From Natronobacillus azotifigens (GTDB lineage Bacteria; Bacillota; Bacilli; Bacillales; Amphibacillaceae), in assembly GCF_026805325.1 (NCBI RefSeq), contig NZ_JAPRAT010000004.1, forward strand, positions 62,001 through 126,000: a stretch of DNA of 64,000 bases, in the 5' to 3' direction. How positions within the stretch are numbered: position 1 is the first letter of the stretch; each line of letters opens with the position of its first letter. Below are positions 27,067 to 35,468 of this stretch, piece by piece. The notes below the pieces were generated by a model that was given only the letters and a program-made list of their open reading frames with translations, did no database searches and was not told the origin of the DNA. The translations under genes were made by a program, and so were the position numbers.

Positions 27067-27646
27067 TGGTGGTAAAACAGAGGAGATAAATAGAAGTTAC
27101 CAATGCTGTTATTTGGTTAAGTTAGTTAGTGTATTATTACATAAGAGAAGTAGAATGAGAGTAAGTTAGATCATAGTAAAAGTTGTGATCGCACTGCAGA
27201 ATGAGGTAGACATCTTAATCGATCAACACATTATCTTGACCAGTGAAAAAAAGATAATGGAGATAAATTTGAATAAAACATATACATGCATTTGGAGGAA
27301 CTGGCGAGGTATGATTTTTCTGACATACACCAATTACTGCATTTACGAACAAAGATATTATACATTATATTACTACTTATATATCGGCTTAGATGGATAG
27401 GTCCAATCAATAATTAGAAAAATATAAAAATCCACGAATTAAAGTTCATTATGGAAGTAAAGTCTATCTGAGAATCAATATCTACAATAGGAGGACACAG
27501 TCAACCTACTATTTGGAGTGCAAAACAATGAAAGCGTTAACATTATTCTATATAGATGTAACTTTGTTCTATTCATGAAGAGTTGTCTACGATGTAAGCT
27601 ATAAGAGAAGCAAAACTTGAAAAATAACTTCCTAGGAGGAAAAATG
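27067..27646. other. Gap upstream of the alpha-galactoside operon
   Basis: No convincing gene: an open frame at 27185-27400 has no ribosome site and a composition unlike the coding genes. The cre site at 27529 lies here. Confidence 0.5.
27529..27542. promoter_or_regulatory. CcpA cre site of the alpha-galactoside operon
   Basis: TGAAAGCGTTAACA matches the cre consensus TGWAARCGYTWNCA at every position, 105 bases before the binding-protein start. Repression by glucose is expected. Confidence 0.8.
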
Positions 27647-28933
27647 ATGAACAAGACATTTTTAAAGTTTGGTGTTGTTATTTTCGTTAGTTTGTTTTTT
27701 ATAGTGGCTTGTGGAAATGAGAATGATGAAGGTGGAGAGGAAACGGGCGAGTATGCTGTTAACGGAGAAGTCACACTTGATTTTGCAATTTGGGATTCCA
27801 ATCAAGAACCTGGACTTAGACAAATTGCTGATGCATTTGAGGAAGAAAATGACGGGATTCGTATTAACATTACAGTAAATGGATGGGCTGATTATTGGAC
27901 GATGCTCGAGGCTGGAGCGACAGGTGAGTCATTGCCTGATGTGTTTTGGATGCATTCAAATGAAATTCACCGCTATGCTTCTAATGACATGCTAATGGTA
28001 CTTAATGATCAGGTCGATGCCAGTGATCAAATTGATATGGCGAACTATCCAGAAGGTCTTGTAGAAATATATACACTGGATGATCATTACTATACGATAC
28101 CAAAGGACTATGACACGATAGGGCTTTGGTACAACAAAACGATGTTTGACGAAGCTGGTGTTGACTATCCAGATGAAAGCTGGACGTGGGATGACCTGTA
28201 TGACGCAGCAGTCGCGTTAACAAAAGATGATGGGGAGCAGTATGGCATCCTTACACCACTTCATAGTCAAGAGGGCTATTATAACTTTGTCTATCAAAAT
28301 GGTGGAACGATCATTACTGATGATAAAGTATCTGGGTATGATGATCCAAATACGATAGAAGCATTAGAATTCTATATTAATTTTGTTCGTGAAGGCTTGT
28401 CTCCACAAATTTTCGGCGATGCTGAGCGTGCGACGGTGCTTGAAAATGGTCTTGCTGCAATGGGCTTTTTCGGCTCTTGGAATTTAGCGGGATTTTCAGA
28501 AAATGAGTATATGGCTGAGCATTTTGATGTAGCTGTCTTGCCTGCCTCTAATGACGGAGGAAGAGCTTCAATTTTTAACGGGCTAGGTAATGCGATTGCA
28601 TATAACACGGACCATCCTGAGGAGGCTTGGCGCTGGGTTGAATATCTTGGATCAGAGGAAGGTCAGAGAATGCAGGCTGAACTTGGTATAGCGATTTCTG
28701 CATATGAAGGAACAGCGGATGCCTGGGTTGATTCCAATGATTTATTTGACATAGAAGTTTTTATCGACATGGTTGAGTACGGTCAAATCAGGCCATATTC
28801 GAATACGACAGGAGTATGGGAAGACCGAGCTTATGAAGAGCTCAATGGTGCTTTTACTGGAGATAAGACAGTAGAAGAAGCGGCCAATGACGCCGCAAGG
28901 GTAATGAATGAAAGCCTAGAAAGAGAAGACTAG
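27647..28933 (+). CDS. Sugar ABC transporter substrate-binding lipoprotein
   Basis: Extracellular family 1 solute-binding protein, about 428 residues. A lipoprotein signal ends in the lipobox FIVACG, so the mature protein is anchored at the acylated Cys. The mature domain has the WDSNQEPGLRQIADAFEEE opening and late NTTGVWEDRAYEELNGAF typical of oligosaccharide binders (MsmE/GanS-like). ATG 27647 has 7-base spacing from AGGAGG; ATG 27644 is an alternative. With the two permeases and the alpha-galactosidase it should bring in raffinose, melibiose or related galactosides. Confidence 0.93.
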   Translation: MNKTFLKFGVVIFVSLFFIVACGNENDEGGEETGEYAVNGEVTLDFAIWDSNQEPGLRQIADAFEEENDGIRINITVNGWADYWTMLEAGATGESLPDVFWMHSNEIHRYASNDMLMVLNDQVDASDQIDMANYPEGLVEIYTLDDHYYTIPKDYDTIGLWYNKTMFDEAGVDYPDESWTWDDLYDAAVALTKDDGEQYGILTPLHSQEGYYNFVYQNGGTIITDDKVSGYDDPNTIEALEFYINFVREGLSPQIFGDAERATVLENGLAAMGFFGSWNLAGFSENEYMAEHFDVAVLPASNDGGRASIFNGLGNAIAYNTDHPEEAWRWVEYLGSEEGQRMQAELGIAISAYEGTADAWVDSNDLFDIEVFIDMVEYGQIRPYSNTTGVWEDRAYEELNGAFTGDKTVEEAANDAARVMNESLERED

Positions 28934-28941
28934 TGAAATAG

Positions 28942-28966
28942 GTGATCATGTCGGTGGCATGATCAC
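28942..28966 (+). other. Intercistronic hairpin after the binding-protein gene
   Basis: GTGATCATG and CATGATCAC form a perfect 9-bp stem without a T tract. Such stems after binding-protein genes commonly protect the upstream mRNA and set a higher binding-protein to permease ratio. Confidence 0.65.
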
Positions 28967-29026
28967 TTCCTATATTTCGACAATACAAATATGTCTTTAA
29001 AATATGGCCAGTTAGGAGATGATCGT

Positions 29027-29944
29027 GTGCTACATTCAAGCAAGGCCGCTCGAAAACCGAACAAGAAGAACTTGAACGAATGGATGTGGGGCTGGTTCTT
29101 TATTGCGCCAACGATGATAGGTTTACTCATTCTAAATATTATACCGATTTTTCAGACGCTTTATTTGAGCTTGTTTCAAAGTGGTGATTTTGGAAGAGGA
29201 GATATCTTTGTTGGGTTTGATAATTATATAAGAATGTTTAATGATCCGCAGGTATGGCATGCGGTAAGAAATACACTTGTTTATACGTTACTTGTCATTC
29301 CAATTTCTATTGCTATCTCTTTAGTCATTGCTGTGTTGTTGAACGAAAAAATAAGAGGAAGAACAATTTACCGAACTATTTTCTTCCTTCCGATGGTTGC
29401 AGCTCCTGCAGCTGTTACTATGGTATGGCGTTGGATGTATAATAATCAATTTGGTTTTTTTAACTATTTATTAAGAAGTGTCGGCTTAGAGTCAGTCGAT
29501 TGGATTAACAGCCCGAATGTTGCATTGATTTCAATCGCAATTATCGGTATTTGGAGTATTATTGGCTATAATGTTGTGTTGATGTTAGCGGGTTTACAAG
29601 AAATCCCGAAGGACTACTATGAGGCGTCGATGATCGATGGAGCGAGCTCTATCTATCAACTTTTTAAGATCACGATCCCGCTATTGTCTCCAACACTTTT
29701 CTTTATTACTGTCACAACAATTATTCAGTCGATGCAGGTATTCGATTTTATTTATATGATGGTTGACGTAACAAGCCCGGCTTATAACAGTACGGTGTCC
29801 TTAGTTTATTTATTTTACAACAATTCATTTAGATACAGTAATCGTGGTTATGGATCAGCAATTGTTATGTTATTACTGGTAATAATTATGATTATTACGG
29901 TATTCCAAATGAAAGCCCAGAAGAAATGGGTTAATTACAAATAG
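29027..29944 (+). CDS. Sugar ABC transporter permease (MalF type)
   Basis: Inner membrane subunit, about 305 residues, six helices. The EAA loop is EIPKDYYEASMIDGASSIYQ. GTG 29027 is chosen because AGGAG (29014-29018) lies 8 bases upstream; the ATG at 28991 has no ribosome site. Second gene of the alpha-galactoside operon, four bases after it begins the next reading frame. Confidence 0.93.
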   Translation: MLHSSKAARKPNKKNLNEWMWGWFFIAPTMIGLLILNIIPIFQTLYLSLFQSGDFGRGDIFVGFDNYIRMFNDPQVWHAVRNTLVYTLLVIPISIAISLVIAVLLNEKIRGRTIYRTIFFLPMVAAPAAVTMVWRWMYNNQFGFFNYLLRSVGLESVDWINSPNVALISIAIIGIWSIIGYNVVLMLAGLQEIPKDYYEASMIDGASSIYQLFKITIPLLSPTLFFITVTTIIQSMQVFDFIYMMVDVTSPAYNSTVSLVYLFYNNSFRYSNRGYGSAIVMLLLVIIMIITVFQMKAQKKWVNYK

Positions 29945-29957
29945 AGGGGTGGAAAAA

Positions 29958-30791
29958 GTGGATAAGAAAAGTAAATCGATTAATAAAATTCTGCTTCATA
30001 GCTTTCTAATTTTAGGATCGGTTATTATGATATTCCCATTCGTATGGATGCTGCTTACTTCTTTTAAATCCGTAACAGAATCGACGTCAATGAATCCATT
30101 TGTCTTCTTTCCATCCGAATGGAGATTTGAAAATTATGTAGAAGTGATCAGACAGAATAATTTCTTTGTTCTCTACTATAATACGCTGGCGATGATGTTC
30201 TTCCGTGTGTTATTTGCAATCATGTTTAGCGCGATGGCTGCATTTGCCTTTGCGCGCCTAAAGTTTCCCGGAAGAGATTTTTGCTTTGGGCTCGTTCTTT
30301 TTCAAATGATGGTACCACCGCAAATATTTATTATCCCGCAATATCTAATGATTGATGCAATGAATATGCGTAATACGATTTTTGCATTGGTTTTTCCGGG
30401 GCTCGTTAGTGCTTTTGGTACGTTTTTATTGCGTCAATTCTTTATGGGTCTACCGAAGGAGCTGGAGGAAGCAGCTATTATTGATGGAGCTAATTACGGA
30501 CAAATTTTTCTGCGCGTCATGCTGCCTTTAGTAAAATCAGGCATGATTGCTCTTGGTATCTTTACCGCCTTATTTTCGTTTAAAGATTTAATGTGGCCAA
30601 TCATTGTGAACCCGAATGAGAATGCGGCTGTTCTATCATCAGCTTTAGCTCGGATGCAAGGCGCTTACTCCGTCCATTATCCACAATTGATGGCAGGTGC
30701 AGTCCTGGCAATCTGGCCAATGCTACTTGTCTATTTACTATTTCAAAGAAACTTCATCGAGGGGATATCCACATCTGGTGGAAAACTATAA
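29958..30791 (+). CDS. Sugar ABC transporter permease (MalG type)
   Basis: Second membrane subunit, about 277 residues with six helices; EAA loop GLPKELEEAAIIDGANYGQIF. GTG 29958 is preferred, 8 bases after GAGGGG; GTG 29949 overlaps that site. The operon has no ATPase gene; in B. subtilis and streptococci such importers share the ATPase MsmX, which is presumably encoded elsewhere. Confidence 0.93.
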   Translation: MDKKSKSINKILLHSFLILGSVIMIFPFVWMLLTSFKSVTESTSMNPFVFFPSEWRFENYVEVIRQNNFFVLYYNTLAMMFFRVLFAIMFSAMAAFAFARLKFPGRDFCFGLVLFQMMVPPQIFIIPQYLMIDAMNMRNTIFALVFPGLVSAFGTFLLRQFFMGLPKELEEAAIIDGANYGQIFLRVMLPLVKSGMIALGIFTALFSFKDLMWPIIVNPNENAAVLSSALARMQGAYSVHYPQLMAGAVLAIWPMLLVYLLFQRNFIEGISTSGGKL

Positions 30792-30807
30792 GTCGTAGGA
30801 GGATATT

Positions 30808-33027
30808 ATGCCAATCCAATTTCATGAAAAAGAACAAACCTTTCATATTTTTAATGATGAAATCAGTTATATTTTTAACATCCTGAATAATAATCAGTTG
30901 GGACATCTCTACTATGGTAAGCGAATTACGGATCAACCGAACTATAGCCACTTAACTCGAGTTAAGCATCGCTCTTTATCCGCGTATATAGTTGATGAAG
31001 AAAACCCAAATTCACTATCATTGCACCATACGATGCAAGAGTATCCAACATATGGGACAACAGATTTTAGGTACCCGGCTTATGAGATTATACAGGAAAA
31101 CGGAAGCTCAATTACTAACTTCGAATTTAGCTCGTATCAAATCTATCGTGGAAAAAAAACGATTGATGGATTGCCCGCAACTTATGTGGAAGAAGACGAT
31201 GAGGCAACGACTTTAGAGATTGTTCTAAGTGATAAATTAATTAACGCGGAGCTTATTTTAAGCTATACCATTTTTGAAGAGCTCCCTGTTTTAACAAGAC
31301 ATAGTCGCTTTGTCAATAAAGGGACCGCCCCGCTAATGCTAACGAAAGCAATGAGCAGCGTGATTGATTTTCCAGATTATAATTATGAGATGGTACACCT
31401 TGCAGGTGCTTGGAGTCGGGAGCGACATGTAAAGGTGAGGAAACTTGAACAGGGGGTTCAAAGTATCCACAGCATGACTGGTACCACAAGCGCTGAGCAT
31501 AATCCTTTTATCGCATTAAAGCGTCCTCATACAGATGAGAATAGCGGAGAAGCATTTGGCTTCAACCTTGTTTATAGCGGCAATCACCTTGGGCAGATCG
31601 AGGTTGATACTTTTGATCATACTCGCATTTGTCTTGGTATACATCCAGACACGTTTGAGTGGAAGCTAGCTGAGGCTGAGCAATTTCAGACACCAGAAGT
31701 TGTAATGGTCTATGCGGACCAGGGATTAAACAAAATGAGTCAAGCCTATCACAAGCTTTATCGAACAAGACTTGCTCGAGGGAAGTGGCGTGATAAACCT
31801 CGTCCAGTTCTCGTAAATAATTGGGAAGCCACCGAGATGGAATTTACTGAATCACAAGTAGTGGAAATCGCAAAAGCAGGGAAAGCACTTGGAGCAGAAC
31901 TGTTTGTCTTGGATGATGGGTGGTTCGGTGATCGTAATCATGATCGAGCAGGTTTGGGTGACTGGAATCGGACGAATTTGACCAAACTACCTGAAGGGAT
32001 TCCGGGTTTAGCTAGTAAAATTGAACAGTTAGGTTTGAAATTCGGTTTATGGTTCGAACCAGAAATGGTTAATAAGGATAGTGAGCTATATCGGGCGCAC
32101 CCAGATTGGATCATACAGACACCAGATCGAAGTGCTTCCCCTTCGCGCAATCAGCATGTGCTTGATTTTTCACGTACCGAGGTGGTTGATTATATTTACG
32201 AAGCGATGAGAGAAGTGCTTGCAAGTGCACGAATATCTTATGTGAAATGGGACATGAACCGTTATATAACAGAGTGTTTTTCACACGGTAGAGCAGCAGT
32301 TGAGCAAGGAAAAACCTTTCATAAGTATATATTGGGTGTGTATAGCTTATATGAACGACTAATTAATGAATTTCCTGATATTTTATTTGAGTCGTGTTCA
32401 AGTGGTGGTGCTCGTTTTGATCCAGGTATGCTTTATTATGCACCGCAGGTTTGGACCAGTGATGATACAGATGCAATAGAGCGGTTGAAAATTCAATACG
32501 GCACATCTTATGCTTACCCGCTCAGTAGTATGGGTGCTCATGTATCAGCCGTCCCAAATCAACAGGTAGGTAGAATAACACCTATTGAAACAAGGGCGAA
32601 TGTCGCCATGTTTGGGGTTTTCGGCTATGAATTAGATTTAAATTTACTTTCGGATAAAGAAAAGCAACAAGTTAAGCGCCAGATTGCGTTTTACAAAAAG
32701 CATCGAAAGCTAATCCTAGAAGGAAACTTTTATCGAATCACCAGTCCGTTTTCAGCAGGTGAAACAATATGGATGGTAGTATCTGAAGATCAAACGGAAG
32801 CGATATTTGGTTTTTACAAAACATTAAATCAGCCCAATAAGCCGATCAAACGCTTCAAGATGGTTGGTTTAGACCCAGATCAAGCTTACCAAATCAATGA
32901 GGATACGAAGCAGGTTTATTATGGAGATGCACTCATGTATGCGGGTATTATAATTGATGATGCACAACTATGTGAAGATGGTGCTGACTTTTCATCAACT
33001 ATTCTACACCTTAAATCTATTCGCTGA
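30808..33027 (+). CDS. Alpha-galactosidase, glycoside hydrolase family 36
   Basis: Cytoplasmic enzyme of 739 residues releasing terminal alpha-1,6-galactose from melibiose, raffinose and stachyose. N-terminal beta-supersandwich (about 1-325), (beta/alpha)8 barrel (about 326-640), C-terminal beta domain. Motifs: VNNWEATEMEF, FVLDDGWFGDR, nucleophile D482 in YVKWDMNRY, LFESCSSGGARFDPGML and acid/base in TSDDTDAIERL (D552/D553). No signal peptide. GGAGGA precedes the ATG. It follows the transporter genes by 16 bases, so transport and cleavage are co-expressed. Confidence 0.96.
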   Translation: MPIQFHEKEQTFHIFNDEISYIFNILNNNQLGHLYYGKRITDQPNYSHLTRVKHRSLSAYIVDEENPNSLSLHHTMQEYPTYGTTDFRYPAYEIIQENGSSITNFEFSSYQIYRGKKTIDGLPATYVEEDDEATTLEIVLSDKLINAELILSYTIFEELPVLTRHSRFVNKGTAPLMLTKAMSSVIDFPDYNYEMVHLAGAWSRERHVKVRKLEQGVQSIHSMTGTTSAEHNPFIALKRPHTDENSGEAFGFNLVYSGNHLGQIEVDTFDHTRICLGIHPDTFEWKLAEAEQFQTPEVVMVYADQGLNKMSQAYHKLYRTRLARGKWRDKPRPVLVNNWEATEMEFTESQVVEIAKAGKALGAELFVLDDGWFGDRNHDRAGLGDWNRTNLTKLPEGIPGLASKIEQLGLKFGLWFEPEMVNKDSELYRAHPDWIIQTPDRSASPSRNQHVLDFSRTEVVDYIYEAMREVLASARISYVKWDMNRYITECFSHGRAAVEQGKTFHKYILGVYSLYERLINEFPDILFESCSSGGARFDPGMLYYAPQVWTSDDTDAIERLKIQYGTSYAYPLSSMGAHVSAVPNQQVGRITPIETRANVAMFGVFGYELDLNLLSDKEKQQVKRQIAFYKKHRKLILEGNFYRITSPFSAGETIWMVVSEDQTEAIFGFYKTLNQPNKPIKRFKMVGLDPDQAYQINEDTKQVYYGDALMYAGIIIDDAQLCEDGADFSSTILHLKSIR

Positions 33028-33039
33028 TAAAAAACAAAC

Positions 33040-33069
33040 AGCCCCAAAGCATATCAATGCTTTGGGGCT
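33040..33069. terminator. Bidirectional terminator between the alpha-galactosidase and AraC genes
   Basis: AGCCCCAAAGCAT and ATGCTTTGGGGCT, 13-bp perfect stem with a four-base loop, flanked by A/T tracts on both sides. Confidence 0.9.
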
Positions 33070-33077
33070 TAACAATG

Positions 33078-33962
33078 TTATTCTTTTTTATTTGAGTAAA
33101 TGGGTTCCTGCTGTTGGGTTCGAAACACAGTCGGACTTACCTCATAGAAGTTTTTAAATACTTTTGAAAATGTTAACGGATTATCGTACCCAACTCTCGA
33201 TGCAATGACACCGATCGGCAAGTCAGTAGTCTTCAATAAGCTACAAGCTTTTTCAAGCCGATATTTAACGAGATATTCTTGCGGTGAGGTATTAATGGTT
33301 TTTTTAAAAATGGTCGTTAAATAACTGCGATTAATCCCGATATACTGGGCAATATCATTTACTTTGATATTTTTTTCATAATTATGCTTAATGAACTCTA
33401 ACGCGTGATCCACGTAAATTTGATAGGGGTAATCATAAATATCCGCTTCTTTCGACTTTATATCATATTTTTCCTGAACTAGAGCCGATAGGAACAAGTA
33501 GAGATAGCCTTCTCGTTTCAGATCGTTAGCATATGTTAGTTTACTCGCATTCAGCATCTTGTTAACGATAGCTATCAGATTTTCTTTATTGTAAAACTGA
33601 TTTACACGATTTTCTTTACTAAAGGAAGCATTCGTTAATGCATTTTCAGCTTTTATTCCATTAAATCCAACCCATATATAAGACCACGGTTCTGTTTCAT
33701 CCGCTTGATAGTAGGTAGTTTCATCTGGGTATATCAAAAAAGCATCATGCTCACTAAGATGATAACTTTTGCCGTCAGCGTTAAAAACGCCTTTTCCTTT
33801 AATGACATAATGCAATAAAAACTCGGTCCTACTTATTGGACCATAGGAATGACTAGGATCACAATCTTCAACGCCACAATAGGATAAGTATAATTCATAT
33901 GAATTTTTCTTGAGAAACTCTAAGCACTTATACCTTGCTGATTTCGTTAATTTAGGTCGCAT
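33078..33962 (-). CDS. AraC family regulator of alpha-galactoside use (MsmR-like)
   Basis: Transcription factor of about 294 residues. N-terminal cupin sugar-sensing domain (about 10-165), with FLLHYVIKGKGVFNADG and YQADETEPWSYIWVGFNG. C-terminal pair of helix-turn-helix motifs (about 190-290), IKVNDIAQYIGINRSYLT and LPIGVIASRVGYDNPLTFS. ATG 33962 is chosen, behind a GGGG-rich site; the frame extends to 33980 without one. It is convergent with the galactosidase operon and is the likely activator of it. Confidence 0.93.
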   Translation of the reverse strand: MRPKLTKSARYKCLEFLKKNSYELYLSYCGVEDCDPSHSYGPISRTEFLLHYVIKGKGVFNADGKSYHLSEHDAFLIYPDETTYYQADETEPWSYIWVGFNGIKAENALTNASFSKENRVNQFYNKENLIAIVNKMLNASKLTYANDLKREGYLYLFLSALVQEKYDIKSKEADIYDYPYQIYVDHALEFIKHNYEKNIKVNDIAQYIGINRSYLTTIFKKTINTSPQEYLVKYRLEKACSLLKTTDLPIGVIASRVGYDNPLTFSKVFKNFYEVSPTVFRTQQQEPIYSNKKE

Positions 33963-34130
33963 AGTCCATCCCCATATCACGTTTAATATGATAATTATAC
34001 TATTATTTAAAATAACTGTCTAACTGGATGACGGGTGCCCATGAACTAGAAGAGAAACAAGTGAAACGCCAGTAATAGAGAATGATGACGAGGCAAAAAA
34101 AGAAGCGATTAAAAGAGATTAAATGAAAAA

Positions 34131-34176
34131 AAGGGTAAAGTACACCTTCAGCGATGTGACTTTATCCCTCTTTTTT
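34131..34176. terminator. Terminator between the AraC gene and the MFS remnant
   Basis: AAGGGTAAAGT and ACTTTATCCCT form an 11-bp stem with A and T tracts on both sides. The neighbouring gap has only a scrap of open frame (ETSETPVIENDDEAKKEAI, about 34058-34120). Confidence 0.7.
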
Positions 34177-34219
34177 AAAGAACCTAGAGATGTGCTAATA
34201 ATGATGACTGTTACTTAAA

Positions 34220-34952
34220 TCATCTTTGATTCTCTCGAGTTTCTTTCCTATTGTCAAAATTATAGTTGTCTTCAATGTTCTCAGGTGCTATCTTGCTATT
34301 AGTATTGCGAATGTCTTTAAATAACAAACTTATACCCGCTACTGTAACAAGGATTATTCCGCTGCATAAGAATAACAGAGTTGGCGAGATGATTTCTAGT
34401 AACCATCCAACTACTAAAAAGGTAATAGGCTGAATACCTGTAGAACCCAAAATTTGTAGACTCATTACTCTCCCGGTTGCTTCAGGAGGAGAGTAGAGTT
34501 GAACCAACGTAATAACAACAACGTTTAGCATTCCAACAAAAATGCCACTGAAGAACAGAAAAAGAGCAGTGAGGTATAAAAACTCTGGAACTAACCCAAC
34601 AAAAGACCAAAATATACCGAGAACAATGGTGATCAGCATTACTGTTAGACCTTTTGGAGTGAAATTCTTTTTAAATCCAATAATAAATGCCCTGTTAGCA
34701 TTCCAAATCCTAAACAAGACATCAAGAACCCAAGATGATCAGTGCCCCCCCAGGTAGTTGCTTTGCAATATAAGGTAGGCCGATCTGGTGTGGATCTATA
34801 ATACTGAAATTTAACAATGCTGAAATAATAATAAGTATGAATAATAATTTTCTTTTACTGATAATTTTAAAACCATCAAGCACATCTTTGATTAAAATGA
34901 AGAGATGTAATCTCGACTGTTTAGATTGATTTAACGATAACTGCTTTGCCAC
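34220..34952 (-). pseudogene. MFS transporter, middle and C-terminal part (frameshifted)
   Basis: Minus-strand remains of an MFS_3/macrolide-efflux-type transporter. The first part (34952-34722) reads DVLDGFKIISKRKLLFILII and ends near QLPGGALIILGS. After a frameshift near the C-run at 34745 the rest reads through helices 8-12 (LYSPPEATGRVMSLQILGS) to 34220. The N-terminal third is absent on this strand; a matching piece lies in opposite orientation at 34946. Not functional as read. Confidence 0.8.
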
Positions 34953-35146
34953 GTTTGATATTAGTTCCTTTGGTCGGTGTCTTGTTTGATCGAATTAATC
35001 CAAAAAAGTTACTGATTATAAATATTTCAATGCTTGTATTAAGTACAAGTATTTTTACCATAATGATTTTCTATTTTTTTTGGTATATCATCGACCCTAC
35101 TTTTGCCCACCTCCTTCGCTTTAATTTCAAAATTAGTACCAAATGA
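34946..35146 (+). pseudogene. MFS transporter N-terminal fragment, inverted relative to the rest
   Basis: Reads LVPLVGVLFDRINPKKLLII, the loop 2-3 motif and following helix of an MFS drug transporter (family form GxLADRxxxKK), then stops. It abuts the C-terminal pieces on the opposite strand at about 34950, which points to an inversion breakpoint inside one ancestral gene. Confidence 0.7.
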
Positions 35147-35468
35147 GTATTTTCAACCTGCTGACTCTTTTTTTTAAAAAAAAAGGGGTTTCTCTAGAAA
35201 AATGCTAGAAACATTGGTAAAATGAAAACGCATTCATTTCTGTTTATGAATTTACATGAAATGAATAAAAAGCAAAGCTGTGAGAGGTTTTGCCTATTTA
35301 GGAGGTGTTTCCTCAAAGGAAAAGAATTAAGTTGCTAGGTCGGTTCACTATATTTCCGACAGCGGATTTTTTATTCATTCACGAAACCCCTTTCGTTAAA
35401 AATCGAAAATTCGAACTAGTGAACAAGGAGAACTGATTAACAAGCACAAAATTCGAGGAGGTAACAAA
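35147..35468. other. Leader region of the cellulase gene
   Basis: No gene. It contains the cre site at 35223, a small hairpin GTCGG / CCGAC (35339-35361) followed by a T-rich run, and GAGGAGG just before the cellulase ATG. Confidence 0.5.
35223..35236. promoter_or_regulatory. CcpA cre site upstream of the cellulase gene
   Basis: TGAAAACGCATTCA matches the cre consensus except for one inner position and is flanked by AT-rich sequence. Confidence 0.65.

Noticed and set aside
27185-27400. Open frame of 71 codons upstream of the alpha-galactoside operon
   Set aside because: No ribosome site, composition unlike the neighbouring genes, no recognisable family.
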